A DNA stretch of 64,000 nt from JAPPOI01 sp028818055 (GTDB lineage: Bacteria; Pseudomonadota; Alphaproteobacteria; Rhodobacterales; Rhodobacteraceae), in NCBI GenBank assembly GCA_965267405.1, contig OZ253954.1, positions 1,488,001-1,552,000 on the forward strand, written 5' to 3'. Positions within the stretch are counted from its first letter, which is position 1; each line of letters begins with the position of its first letter. Shown here in pieces: positions 1-8,845 of this stretch. Made by a program: the position numbers and the translations under genes. The notes under the pieces are model-generated. The model ran no database searches and was not told the origin of the DNA. It worked only from the letters and a program-made list of their open reading frames with translations.

Positions 1-485
1 CCATGACTTGCCCAGCCGATGCCTGCCGACGATTGAACAACATCCTGATGGATGAGATTGATACGGACAGCTATCTCACAATGGTACTGGCGGATGTCGA
101 TCTGATATCGGGTCGTGTCAGGATGTGTCAGGCCGGCCATCCAAGCCCGGTCATTCAACGCGCGAATGGATCGGTCGAATTCGTCTCGAACTTTGGCTTG
201 CCCATCGGGTTGGTTGCTGATTCCGATTACGGCGCGTTCGAAATCACACTCAATCCAGGTGACCGGCTGTTCCTCTATTCGGACGGCATAACGGAGTGCC
301 CCCTGCCTGACGAAAGCATGATTGACGAAGATGGGCTGGCGGAAATCCTTAGGTCCAACGAGTCAGCAAGGGGGCCGAAGCTTATTGAAGGCTTAGTTCA
401 GGAGCTTAATGTGCGTTCTGGCATAACAGAATTCCCCGACGATCTTTCCGGGATACTTTTGGAAAGAAGCGCTGAGGTCACCTGA
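1..485 (+). CDS. SpoIIE/PP2C-type serine phosphatase, C-terminal part (truncated by window start)
   Basis: The reading frame is open to the first base, so the true start lies outside the window. The visible 160 residues match the C-terminal half of RsbU/SpoIIE-type PPM phosphatases: a strand-turn-strand block with AGHPSPV near residue 45, the metal-binding block GDRLFLYSDGITE near 86-98, and a late DDLSG that carries the last acidic residue pair. Such proteins dephosphorylate anti-anti-sigma factors in partner-switching cascades, often behind an N-terminal receiver or sensor domain; that part is not visible here. The gene ends 8 bp inside the convergent Nudix gene. Family assignment is fairly safe, the substrate is unknown. 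Confidence 0.8.
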   Translation, partial: MTCPADACRRLNNILMDEIDTDSYLTMVLADVDLISGRVRMCQAGHPSPVIQRANGSVEFVSNFGLPIGLVADSDYGAFEITLNPGDRLFLYSDGITECPLPDESMIDEDGLAEILRSNESARGPKLIEGLVQELNVRSGITEFPDDLSGILLERSAEVT

Positions 486-915
486 ACACTTGCGACAGAA
501 ACATTGCATCGCCCGGATTCTCAACCGCGCGGATAGCCATATCAGGTGACATCCAGATGGCTGTATGTCCCGCTTCAGTCGGAGGGCCGTGCTGAAGGAC
601 GGGCCGCGCTATGAAGACATGACAGAGCTTCTCGGCCCACAGGTCATATTCGGGCATGTACGTGAAGCGGCGAAAGGCCCCGAGCCGAGTTGGCCTGTCG
701 ATCTTCCAGCCAGTTTCCTCGAACACCTCGCGATACAGGGCCGGAATCGGATGCTCTCCGGGGTCGATGCCGCCGCCGGGCAATTGAAACTCGGGTTCCG
801 GCTCTTCCTGATGCGTCAGAAGAACGGAACCATGGCGGATCAGAACCGCGTAGGCGCCTGGCCTGCGTATGTACTTCCGATCGCTTTGTACTGGTTCGCC
901 GATCCTGCGGATCAT
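478..915 (-). CDS. Nudix hydrolase
   Basis: A 145-residue single-domain Nudix protein. The Nudix box fits the consensus GX5EX7REUXEEXGU exactly, from G48 through E54 to R62-E63 and E66-E67, ending at G69-W70. These residues bind the metal and position water for cleavage of nucleoside diphosphate-X compounds. The actual substrate cannot be read from the sequence. The gene is divergent from hslO, with about 70 bp between the two starts, and converges with the phosphatase gene, overlapping it by 8 bp. Length is normal for the family. Confidence 0.85.
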   Translation of the reverse strand: MIRRIGEPVQSDRKYIRRPGAYAVLIRHGSVLLTHQEEPEPEFQLPGGGIDPGEHPIPALYREVFEETGWKIDRPTRLGAFRRFTYMPEYDLWAEKLCHVFIARPVLQHGPPTEAGHTAIWMSPDMAIRAVENPGDAMFLSQVFR

Positions 916-917
916 CC

Positions 918-946
918 CTTGGCCCTTTCGTTCGCGTCCCTATATA
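918..946 (+). promoter_or_regulatory. Heat-shock (RpoH/sigma-32-like) promoter of hslO
   Basis: CTTG at 918-921 is followed after 16 bases by CCCTATATA at 938-946, which fits the RpoH pattern CTTG...CCCCATnTA/CTATAT. The hslO start codon lies about 38 bp downstream. The same -10 word occurs upstream of dnaK in this window. Pattern match only. Confidence 0.6.
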
Positions 947-984
947 GACGCGGTATGCACAGCCGCGGCGCGCAAGGAAACCCC

Positions 985-1971
985 ATGAATATCGGATCGA
1001 AGATCGCTTGGGACGATACCGTCCTGCCATTTCAACTTGATCGGACGGACACGCGCGGGCGTGTGGCGCGTCTTGACGGCGTCCTGCAACAGGTGCTCGC
1101 GCAGCATGACTACCCGGCTCCAATCGAGGCCTTGGTGGCGGAAGCAACGCTGTTAACTGCTTTGATCGGTCAGACAATCAAGCTCCGCTGGAAGTTATCG
1201 CTGCAAATTCGCGGTGACGGCCCCGTCCGTTTGATCGCAACAGATTATTACGGCCCGACTGAGGATGGTCAGCCAGCACGAATTCGCGCCTATGCAAGCT
1301 TTGATCGTGATGCGCTTTCGGCAGATACACACCCGTTTGAGCAGATCGGTAAGGGATACTTTGCAATCATGATCGACCAGGGTCCGGATATGACTCCGTA
1401 TCAAGGCATCACTCCGATTGCTGGCGGTTCGTTGGCGGCCTGCGCACAGACTTACTTTGCACAGTCCGAGCAGTTGCCTACGCGATTTGCATTGAGCTTT
1501 GGGCAATCACAAAGCCCGGGCGAGGACATGCATTGGCGTGCAGGCGGCATCATGCTGCAACACATGCCGAAAGCATCACCCTTTGCTTTGGAGGGCGGCA
1601 GCGGCGAAGCAGGATTGCTTCAGGGCGAAGACATCCTTCAGGGTGATGACGCCAATAACTGGGAACATGTGAATGTGCTGCTCGATACAGCGGAAGACAT
1701 CGAATTGATTGGCCCGACGGTACAGCCAACAGAGTTGCTGATCCGGTTGTTCCATGAAGACGGGCCGCGTGTGTTCGAAGCACAGCCGGTTGAGTTCGGG
1801 TGCACATGTTCGGAAGACAAGGTGCGCCAAACGATGTCGATCTATTCGGCCAAGGACATCGGCCACATGACGACCGACGATGGCAAGGTGACTGCCGATT
1901 GCCAGTTTTGTGGCGCCCACTATGAGTTTGATCCCGACACATTGGGGTTCGAGGCCAAGGATGCCGACTGA
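985..1971 (+). CDS. hslO: 33 kDa redox-regulated holdase chaperone Hsp33
   Basis: Hsp33 is a cytoplasmic holdase switched on by oxidation and heat. The 328-residue product has the diagnostic zinc-binding cysteines near the C-terminus: C273 and C275 (CTC) plus C306 and C309 (CQFC). In the reduced protein these bind zinc; disulfide formation unfolds the linker and activates the chaperone. I chose the ATG at 985 because AAGGA precedes it at suitable spacing and the homologous N-terminus begins there; the frame stays open further upstream but overlaps the divergent Nudix gene. The last codons overlap the following nudL-like gene by 11 bp. A heat-shock-like promoter sits at 918-946. Confidence 0.93.
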   Translation: MNIGSKIAWDDTVLPFQLDRTDTRGRVARLDGVLQQVLAQHDYPAPIEALVAEATLLTALIGQTIKLRWKLSLQIRGDGPVRLIATDYYGPTEDGQPARIRAYASFDRDALSADTHPFEQIGKGYFAIMIDQGPDMTPYQGITPIAGGSLAACAQTYFAQSEQLPTRFALSFGQSQSPGEDMHWRAGGIMLQHMPKASPFALEGGSGEAGLLQGEDILQGDDANNWEHVNVLLDTAEDIELIGPTVQPTELLIRLFHEDGPRVFEAQPVEFGCTCSEDKVRQTMSIYSAKDIGHMTTDDGKVTADCQFCGAHYEFDPDTLGFEAKDAD

Positions 1972-2572
1972 TCTGCGCGAACGTCTTCTGGCTGCTGCGA
2001 ACCAGGATGGAAGACCGTCTTCAGATTACGACCTGAACGCAGATGTTGTTCTGCCAGAGGGTCGCGTTTTGCGCCCGGCAGGCGTGTTGGTCGGGATGAT
2101 TGAGCGTGATGCCGGGGCTAGTCTTATTCTGACAAAACGCACGTCGACCCTGAAACACCACCCCGGACAGATCGCGTTCCCAGGTGGCAAAGTGGATGAC
2201 GGTGACGCTGGACCGGTTGCTGCTGCGTTGCGGGAAGCCAATGAGGAAATTGGTCTTCAGGCGGACAATGTAGAGGTTGTTGCAACGCTTCCCGAACATG
2301 AAACCGTGACCGGGTTTTCGGTGACGCCGGTTCTGGCTCTGGTGAAGCCGTTCGATCCTGTTCCCGAGGCTGGGGAAGTCGCCGAAGTTTTCGAAGTGCC
2401 GCTTCAACATGTTCTAGATGCCGAGAACTACGGGATCGAAGGGCGCCGTTGGCGCGGAAGGCGACGGCAGTACTTTACGGTACCGTGGGGACCCTATTAC
2501 ATCTGGGGCGCAACGGCCCGCATGTTGCGGGCCTTGGCTGACCGGATGAATGATGACTCGGATCGAAGCTGA
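1961..2572 (+). CDS. NudL-type CoA pyrophosphatase (Nudix family)
   Basis: A 203-residue protein with the extended NudL/YeaB signature: LTKRTSTLKHHPGQIAFPGG at about residues 57-76, followed by the Nudix helix ALREANEEIGL. Members hydrolyse coenzyme A and related pyrophosphates to 3',5'-ADP and 4'-phosphopantetheine; CoA specificity is from the family, not shown here. The ATG at 1961 is preferred because it overlaps the hslO end and has GAGG just upstream; an earlier in-frame ATG at 1910 would lie deep inside hslO. The 3' end overlaps cca by 23 bp, so hslO-nudL-cca look like one transcription unit. Confidence 0.85.
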   Translation: MPTDLRERLLAAANQDGRPSSDYDLNADVVLPEGRVLRPAGVLVGMIERDAGASLILTKRTSTLKHHPGQIAFPGGKVDDGDAGPVAAALREANEEIGLQADNVEVVATLPEHETVTGFSVTPVLALVKPFDPVPEAGEVAEVFEVPLQHVLDAENYGIEGRRWRGRRRQYFTVPWGPYYIWGATARMLRALADRMNDDSDRS

Positions 2573-3710
2573 CTGGCTTAAAAGCGAACCAACACAGGCA
2601 ATTCTTTCGATGCTGTCCGATGCGGGGCATCAAGCATTTGCCGTGGGTGGTTGTGTAAGAAACGCTCTCTTGGACGTGCCGGTGGGTGACATCGACATTT
2701 CAACGTCGGCCACCCCCGAACAGGTGACGGGCCTTGCAGATGAGCTCGGCTTCCGCGCGGTCCCGACAGGAATTGAACATGGCACAGTAACAGTTGTTGC
2801 CCACGGTGTGCCGTTTGAGATCACGACTTTTCGGCGCGACGTAGAAACCGACGGACGCCGTGCAGTCGTTTCCTTTACAGACGACATTCGCGAAGATGCG
2901 CGCAGGCGCGATTTCACCATGAACGCGCTGTATGTAGACGCCGCAGGGCAGTTGAACGATCCGCTTGGCGGGTTGCCCGACATTGTCGCGCGACGCGTCG
3001 TGTTTATTGAGAATGCCGAAGATCGCATTCGCGAAGATTATCTCAGAAGCCTTCGCTTCTTTAGGTTCCACGCCATCTACGGAGACCCGGTCGCGGGACT
3101 GGACGCGGATGCTTTGTCTGCGATTGCCTCCAATCTGGATGGGTTGGAGCAACTTGCAAAAGAAAGGATTGGCGCCGAGATGCTGAAGCTATTGGCGGCA
3201 GTCGATCCTGCGCCGTCACTTGCATCGATGGAGCATGCCGGAGTGATGGCTAAAGTGTTGCCCGGTGCTGACACTTGGCTCGTCGGTCCTTTGGTTCACA
3301 TCGAACAGGCTTTTTGTGCCAAGCCGAACTCTATTCGCCGGTTGGCTGCGCTTGGCGGTGAGGCGCCTGAAAAGATGCTGCGGTTATCCCGATCTCAGAC
3401 CAAGGCGTTGGAAATTACAAAGCGGCATCTTGTTTCGGATAAATGCCCGGGCGCTTTGGGTTATGAGCTGGGCGAGGAGCAGGCCATCAGCGTTTGTCTG
3501 CTTCGGGGTGCCTTGTCAAATCAGGAGTTGGCAGAAGGTGTGCGCGCGGAAATCAGAAAAGGCGCAGGCGCCCATTTCCCGATTTCTGCCGAAGATCTGA
3601 TGCCAGACCTCACCGGCCCAGCGCTGGGCGACGCTTTGAAGGCGCTAGAGGCGCGATGGGTCGAAAGCGATTTCACGCTTTCGCGCGAAGACCTGCTCAA
3701 TTCTCTCTGA
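2550..3710 (+). CDS. cca: CCA tRNA nucleotidyltransferase
   Basis: This enzyme adds or repairs the 3'-terminal CCA of tRNAs using CTP and ATP without a template. The 386-residue protein shows the class II features: GGCVRNALLD and the catalytic D-x-D in VGDIDIS (about residues 33-51), RRDFTMNALY (motif B), DPLGG, and EDYLRSLRFFRF (motif D). Two ATG codons sit in tandem at 2550 and 2553; either may be used. The start lies inside the end of the nudL-like gene, which suggests translational coupling. Alphaproteobacteria commonly carry one such gene that performs full CCA addition. Confidence 0.92.
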   Translation: MMTRIEADWLKSEPTQAILSMLSDAGHQAFAVGGCVRNALLDVPVGDIDISTSATPEQVTGLADELGFRAVPTGIEHGTVTVVAHGVPFEITTFRRDVETDGRRAVVSFTDDIREDARRRDFTMNALYVDAAGQLNDPLGGLPDIVARRVVFIENAEDRIREDYLRSLRFFRFHAIYGDPVAGLDADALSAIASNLDGLEQLAKERIGAEMLKLLAAVDPAPSLASMEHAGVMAKVLPGADTWLVGPLVHIEQAFCAKPNSIRRLAALGGEAPEKMLRLSRSQTKALEITKRHLVSDKCPGALGYELGEEQAISVCLLRGALSNQELAEGVRAEIRKGAGAHFPISAEDLMPDLTGPALGDALKALEARWVESDFTLSREDLLNSL

Positions 3711-3803
3711 ACGGGGATGACACTCGCGCTTCTTTCGAGTATGACCGTTTGGCCGAACATGGAGGGCGCAAGATGGAACCAAGGATCGATAAACAGAAGG
3801 CCT

Positions 3804-3834
3804 GACCGGCCCGATCCTTAATTCGGGCCCGGTC
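3804..3834 (+). repeat. GC-rich imperfect hairpin between cca and the ABC exporter pair
   Basis: GACCGGCCCGA at 3804-3814 pairs with TCGGGCCCGGTC at 3823-3834, with one bulged C and an 8-base loop. No T tract follows, so it is not a textbook intrinsic terminator. It may end the cca transcript or shape the leader of the ABC genes. The remaining 174-bp gap between the genes shows no convincing ORF. Confidence 0.45.
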
Positions 3835-3884
3835 CAAACCGCAGCCCATTTCCATTTTGTAATGCTCAATTTTCGGAGCTTCCC

Positions 3885-5732
3885 ATGTTTCGCTTTTTTG
3901 AAAATCTAATTGACCCTTTTTCCGACTACGTCGAAACCGATACGCCACCGCAGAAACTGGTGCCGTTCGTTTGGCAATACTGTCGTCCGTTCAAACGCGT
4001 TTTTGTTTTCGCCGCATTGACTGCTGCCTTTGTAGCCCTGATCGAAATCTGGCTGATTTCTTATCTTGGCCGCTTGGTCGATTTGCTTGGAAATTCGTCG
4101 CCGCAAACCTTCTGGTCCGAGAACTGGGTTGAAATGGCGCTGGTCGCGTTCTTCTTGTTGGTGATCTACCCAATTTCCAACGTCATCAGCGTAGCGATCT
4201 TGAACAATACGATCTTGCCGAACCTAGGCACGCTCATCCGTTGGCGGTCGCACCGTCACGTCCTGCGACAGTCAGTTGGATGGTTTGAGAACGATTTTGC
4301 CGGGCGTATCGCCAACCGGATCATGCAAACGCCGCCTGCCGCAGGAGAAGCCGCGTTTCAGGTCTTTGATGCGATGGCGTATTCGCTGGCTTACGTCGGT
4401 GGTGCGCTGGTCCTACTCAGCGGTGCGGATGCACGATTGATGGCTCCTTTGGCAATCTGGCTGATCCTGTATCTGCTTTTGGTGCGGTGGGTCGTTGTCA
4501 AAATTGGCCCAGCGTCAAAGGCAGCGTCTGATGCACGCAGCACCGTGACGGGCCGGGTTGTCGACAGCTACAGCAACATCCACTCCGTCAAGATGTTCGC
4601 GCACCACGACACCGAGCTTGATTACGCCAAAGAGGCCATCGAAAACACACGTAGAACATTCATGGTCGAGATGCGTCTTTACACGATCATGGATGTCGTC
4701 CTGACAATCATTAACGGCTTCCTCATCGTCTCGGTCGTTGGTCTGGCCATTTTGCTGTGGTCGAACGGCAGTGCCAGCATTGGCGCTGTTGCCATTGCAT
4801 CGGCTCTTGTTCTTCGGCTGAACGCGATGACCGGCTGGATCATGTGGGCGTTGTCATCGTTCTTTCAAAACATGGGCGTTGTGTCCGAAGGCATGGAGAC
4901 GATTGCTCAGCCTGTCACTCTTGTCGATGCCCCGGACGCAAGGCCGCTGGAGCTGACCGACGGGAAGATCGAGTTCAGCGGGCTGACTCACCACTATGGC
5001 CGAGAAGCTGGTGGCCTTGATGGCGTGGATCTTGTGATCAAGCCAGGCGAAAAAGTTGGTCTTGTCGGCCGATCGGGTGCTGGCAAATCCACACTCGTGA
5101 AGCTGCTTTTGCGGTTCTACGACGTGGATGGCGGGAAGATCATTATCGATGGCCAAGACATATCGCATGTTACTCAGGATAGTCTTCGGTCGTACATCGG
5201 CATGGTTCAGCAAGACAGCTCATTGCTTCACCGGTCGGTTCGGGACAACATCCTTTATGGCCGGCCCGACGCATCGGAACTTCAGGTGATTGAGGCGGCA
5301 GAACGGGCCGAGGCCAGTGAGTTCATCCCTGATCTTGAAGACCCTCAGGGCCGAAAAGGCCTGGACGCCCATGTGGGTGAACGAGGTGTCAAATTGTCAG
5401 GTGGCCAACGGCAGAGGATCGCATTGGCGCGTGTGATTTTGAAAGATGCACCGATTCTGGTTCTGGACGAGGCGACCAGCGCGTTGGATAGTGAGGTTGA
5501 GGCCGCAATCCAAAATACGCTCTATGGCATGATGGAAGGTAAGACAGTCATTGCGATTGCTCACCGGCTTTCGACCATTAGCCAAATGGACCGCATTCTT
5601 GTTCTGGAAGAGGGTCGGATTGCAGAGCAAGGCACCCACGAAGAGCTTTTGGCGATGGGCGGCCTATATTCCAGATTCTGGAGCCGCCAGTCCGGCGGTT
5701 TCATCGATACAAATGTAGAGGCCGCCGAGTGA
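3885..5732 (+). CDS. ABC exporter half-transporter (membrane domain fused to ATPase)
   Basis: A 615-residue half-transporter. Hydrophobic segments in roughly residues 35-310 form a six-helix exporter-type membrane domain, followed by an ATPase domain with Walker A GRSGAGKST near residue 395, signature LSGGQ near 504, Walker B ILVLDEATSALD near 523 and the H-loop IAHRLS. All catalytic residues are present. GGAG lies upstream of the ATG. The next gene is a close relative and starts within this stop codon (GTGA at 5729-5732), so the pair probably forms a heterodimer. The family covers lipid, peptide, drug and heme exporters; the substrate cannot be predicted from this sequence. Confidence 0.88.
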   Translation: MFRFFENLIDPFSDYVETDTPPQKLVPFVWQYCRPFKRVFVFAALTAAFVALIEIWLISYLGRLVDLLGNSSPQTFWSENWVEMALVAFFLLVIYPISNVISVAILNNTILPNLGTLIRWRSHRHVLRQSVGWFENDFAGRIANRIMQTPPAAGEAAFQVFDAMAYSLAYVGGALVLLSGADARLMAPLAIWLILYLLLVRWVVVKIGPASKAASDARSTVTGRVVDSYSNIHSVKMFAHHDTELDYAKEAIENTRRTFMVEMRLYTIMDVVLTIINGFLIVSVVGLAILLWSNGSASIGAVAIASALVLRLNAMTGWIMWALSSFFQNMGVVSEGMETIAQPVTLVDAPDARPLELTDGKIEFSGLTHHYGREAGGLDGVDLVIKPGEKVGLVGRSGAGKSTLVKLLLRFYDVDGGKIIIDGQDISHVTQDSLRSYIGMVQQDSSLLHRSVRDNILYGRPDASELQVIEAAERAEASEFIPDLEDPQGRKGLDAHVGERGVKLSGGQRQRIALARVILKDAPILVLDEATSALDSEVEAAIQNTLYGMMEGKTVIAIAHRLSTISQMDRILVLEEGRIAEQGTHEELLAMGGLYSRFWSRQSGGFIDTNVEAAE

Positions 5733-7567
5733 TCCGACGTGCCGGAAATCTAATCGATGCCTTCGCGCCAGCAGAGGGCCCGCCGCCGCGCAAGCTTGGC
5801 GCCTTTTTTGTATGGGCGCTGCGCGGCACATTTCCGATCTTGTTGGTGGCCGGGTTGATCTCGGCCGCAGCGGGAACGCTTGAAGTTTTCTCGGCGCTGC
5901 TTCTTGGCCACGTTATCGACACGGCGATAGAATCCGATCCCGCCACCTATTTTTCCGAAAACTGGCTGACGGTTTTAGGTGTGCTCGTTTTCTTTCTTGT
6001 CGCGCGGCCGCTTCTGTTTGGTCTGTCGTCAACCGCGAACTCGGTTGTCGTGCTGCCAAATTTGAATCCTTTGGTTTTGACGCGTCTTCACAAGTGGACT
6101 CTTGGGCAGTCTGTCACGTTCTTTGACAACGACTTTGCAGGTCGCATTGCGCAAAAACAGATGCAGACAGCCCGGGCACTGACAGACGTCGCGGGCGAGG
6201 TCATCAACGTGATCTTCTTTGCGCTGGCATCGCTCATTGGCTCGGCGCTTTTGCTGACGGCCATCAACGGGTGGATCGCACTTCTGCTATTTGGCTGGTT
6301 GATCGGCTATCTCGCGATGGTGCGCTGGTTCATGCCTCGGATACGTGCGCGATCAAAGCGCCGCGCCAACGCTCGGGCAATGGTCACCGGTCAGGTCGTA
6401 GACACGATTACCAACGTCAAGACGGTCAAACTGTTCGCGCATGCTGATCACGAAGAAAACGCTGCGGTCGACGCTGTAGCCGAGTTTCGAGAGCGCGCCT
6501 TGGATTACGGCGCGGTCGCCGCGAGTTTTCGATTCTGTCTTATGGCCGTGGCCGGGATGGTGCCGGTCATTTTGATTGGCGGATCGCTTTGGTTTTGGTC
6601 GAATGGTGCCGCATCGCCTGGAGACATCGTTGCCGCTGGTGCGATTTCGATCCGCATTGCGCAAATGACCGGTTGGGTCAGCCATGTACTGATGGCGATC
6701 TACGGCAATATCGGCGAAGTCGAAGATGGCATGAACACCTTGACCCCTCCGCACTCGCTTGTGGATCAGACGGACGCTGTCGATCTGCAGCCGACACCCG
6801 CCACTATTTCGTTTGAGAACGTCAGCTTTGCGTACGGTCGCGAGACCGGCGGCGTGGATCAAATCGATCTCAAGATCGCACCCGGAGAAAAGCTTGGTAT
6901 CGTCGGGGCGTCGGGCGCCGGGAAGTCCACCTTGGTGGCGCTGGTGCTGCGCCTTTATGACAGCGAGACTGGAACGGTTCGTGTATCTGATCAGGATGTT
7001 CGCAAAGTCACACAAGAAAGTTTGCGCCGTGCCATTGGGATGGTCACTCAGGAAACGGCCATGTTCAATCGCTCTGCGCGTGACAACATCCTTTACGGAA
7101 ACCCCGGGGCTTCCGAGGCAGAAATGATTGAGGCGGCGAAGCGTGCCGAAGCGCATGAGTTTATCTTGGGGCTTGAGGATCACAAAGGCCGTAAGGGGTA
7201 TGATGCGCATTTGGGAGAGCGTGGCGTAAAGCTGTCGGGTGGCCAGCGTCAACGTATTGCGCTAGCGCGGGCAATTTTGAAAGACGCACCAATTCTAGTG
7301 TTGGACGAAGCGACAAGCGCGCTTGATTCAGAGGTCGAAGCGTCGATTCAGGCTGCGTTAGAGACGGTCATGGAAGGCAAAACCGTTCTGGCGATTGCCC
7401 ACCGACTTTCCACGATCGCGCGCATGGACCGGATCGTGGTTTTGGATGAAGGCCGGATTGTAGAAGAAGGCACGCACGACACCCTCCTCGCTGAAGATGG
7501 CGTATATGCCCGGTTCTGGCACAGGCAGTCCGGCGGATTTCTGGGCATCGCACAGGCGGCCGAATGA
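5729..7567 (+). CDS. ABC exporter half-transporter, paralogue of the preceding gene
   Basis: A 612-residue membrane-ATPase fusion with the same layout and near-identical landmarks as its neighbour: GASGAGKST near residue 393, LSGGQ near 499, ILVLDEATSALD near 521 and IAHRLS. The conserved NDFAGRIA segment in the membrane domain is present in both, so they arose by duplication. The GTG start overlaps the upstream TGA, and the 3' end overlaps the next gene by ATGA. Unlike some heterodimeric exporters, neither ATPase site looks degenerate by eye. Substrate unknown. Confidence 0.87.
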   Translation: MIRRAGNLIDAFAPAEGPPPRKLGAFFVWALRGTFPILLVAGLISAAAGTLEVFSALLLGHVIDTAIESDPATYFSENWLTVLGVLVFFLVARPLLFGLSSTANSVVVLPNLNPLVLTRLHKWTLGQSVTFFDNDFAGRIAQKQMQTARALTDVAGEVINVIFFALASLIGSALLLTAINGWIALLLFGWLIGYLAMVRWFMPRIRARSKRRANARAMVTGQVVDTITNVKTVKLFAHADHEENAAVDAVAEFRERALDYGAVAASFRFCLMAVAGMVPVILIGGSLWFWSNGAASPGDIVAAGAISIRIAQMTGWVSHVLMAIYGNIGEVEDGMNTLTPPHSLVDQTDAVDLQPTPATISFENVSFAYGRETGGVDQIDLKIAPGEKLGIVGASGAGKSTLVALVLRLYDSETGTVRVSDQDVRKVTQESLRRAIGMVTQETAMFNRSARDNILYGNPGASEAEMIEAAKRAEAHEFILGLEDHKGRKGYDAHLGERGVKLSGGQRQRIALARAILKDAPILVLDEATSALDSEVEASIQAALETVMEGKTVLAIAHRLSTIARMDRIVVLDEGRIVEEGTHDTLLAEDGVYARFWHRQSGGFLGIAQAAE

Positions 7568-8781
7568 CTACAGTGACGATCGAGCGTTTGGGCCATCAAG
7601 GCGACGGAATTGCACCCGGTCCCGTTTACGTGCCGCGCATGCTTCCCGGAGAGGTCGTCGAAGGCGAGATTTCTGGCGATCGCATCTCCGCCCCCAAAAT
7701 TATCACCCCGTCCTCGGATCGGGTGAAACCCGCATGCCGCCATTACGCGCAGTGCGGCGGTTGCTCGCTTCAACATGCGTCAGACGACTTCGTGGCGAAC
7801 TGGAAGGCTGGCGTTGTGAGAGAAGCACTGATGGCGAGAGGCCTTGGTGCTGAGATCTCGGCTGTGCACACATCGCCCGCAAAATCACGAAGACGGGCCG
7901 TTCTTACAGGAAAGAGGACCAAAAAAGGCGCTATGGTCGGGTTCCATGGCGCCGCTAGCCACGTCATCGTTGATGTTTTGGACTGCCAAATCCTGCAGCC
8001 AGCTATTGCTTCGCTTTTGCCTGAATTGCGCCGACTGACCGTAGAATTCGCTTCTCGAAAGGGCGAATTGAGATTTGTGATCACAAGCAGTGATACGGGA
8101 ATTGATCTTCTGATTTCAGGCGGCAAAGAGCTTGATCTGGCAATGCGAGGACGTTTGGCAGAGCTTTCCGAACAAATGGACCTTGCGCGATTGGTCTGGG
8201 AAGACGAGGTGATTGCCCAGCGTCGGCCACCCATTTTGAACATCGGATCGGCCCCTGTTCCGCTTGCGCCGGGCGGGTTTTTGCAAGCGACCAGAGAAGG
8301 CCAGACGGCACTTCAGGCAGCAGTCATGCAAACTGTGAACGACGCCAGATCTGTGGTCGATTTATTCTCTGGTTGCGGAACGTTTGCCTTGGTTGCCGCC
8401 GAAAAAGCTGAAGTGCACGCCGTCGACTCTGTCGATGATCTTCTGGCGGCGCTTGATGCTGGTTGGCGTCATGGCACTGGTTTGAAGCAAATCACGACGG
8501 AAAACCGTGATCTGTTTCGGCGGCCAATGCTGTCTGATGAACTGGCCAAATTTGATGTGGCCATCATAGATCCACCAAGAGCGGGTGCAGAGGCTCAGGT
8601 TGTCGAACTGGCATCTTCGAAGATTCCGACGGTAGCTTCAGTCTCGTGCAATCCAGTCACATTTGCGCGTGACGCAGAGATTCTTGTGAAAGCTGGATAC
8701 GCAATTTCGAATGTGCAGGTCGTGGATCAGTTTCGCTGGTCTCCGCACGTTGAAGTCACAGCGTGCTTTTCCTTGCAATAG
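7564..8781 (+). CDS. Fe-S-dependent class I RNA (uracil-5-)methyltransferase, RlmD/TrmA-like
   Basis: Members of this family transfer a methyl group from SAM to C5 of a uridine in rRNA (RlmD/RlmC) or tRNA. The 405-residue product begins with a TRAM-like segment. It has the four cluster ligands C58, C64, C67 and C141, a SAM-binding stretch VVDLFSGCGTFAL near residue 263, DPPRAGA, and the catalytic cysteine in SCNPVTFARD near 362. Which base is methylated cannot be told from sequence; 23S rRNA is the usual guess for the bacterial branch. The start overlaps the ABC gene stop (ATGA), an odd functional pairing that is likely only transcriptional. Confidence 0.87.
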   Translation: MTTVTIERLGHQGDGIAPGPVYVPRMLPGEVVEGEISGDRISAPKIITPSSDRVKPACRHYAQCGGCSLQHASDDFVANWKAGVVREALMARGLGAEISAVHTSPAKSRRRAVLTGKRTKKGAMVGFHGAASHVIVDVLDCQILQPAIASLLPELRRLTVEFASRKGELRFVITSSDTGIDLLISGGKELDLAMRGRLAELSEQMDLARLVWEDEVIAQRRPPILNIGSAPVPLAPGGFLQATREGQTALQAAVMQTVNDARSVVDLFSGCGTFALVAAEKAEVHAVDSVDDLLAALDAGWRHGTGLKQITTENRDLFRRPMLSDELAKFDVAIIDPPRAGAEAQVVELASSKIPTVASVSCNPVTFARDAEILVKAGYAISNVQVVDQFRWSPHVEVTACFSLQ

Positions 8782-8845
8782 AGGGATTCAAAAGACTTAT
8801 CGCCTACGCTATCGTCAAAGCGAGGCAATTTGCTGGGTTGCGGGC

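Noticed and set aside
6353..7252. 299-codon antisense frame in the second ABC exporter gene
   Set aside because: Lies opposite conserved ATPase motifs and has no protein-like features.
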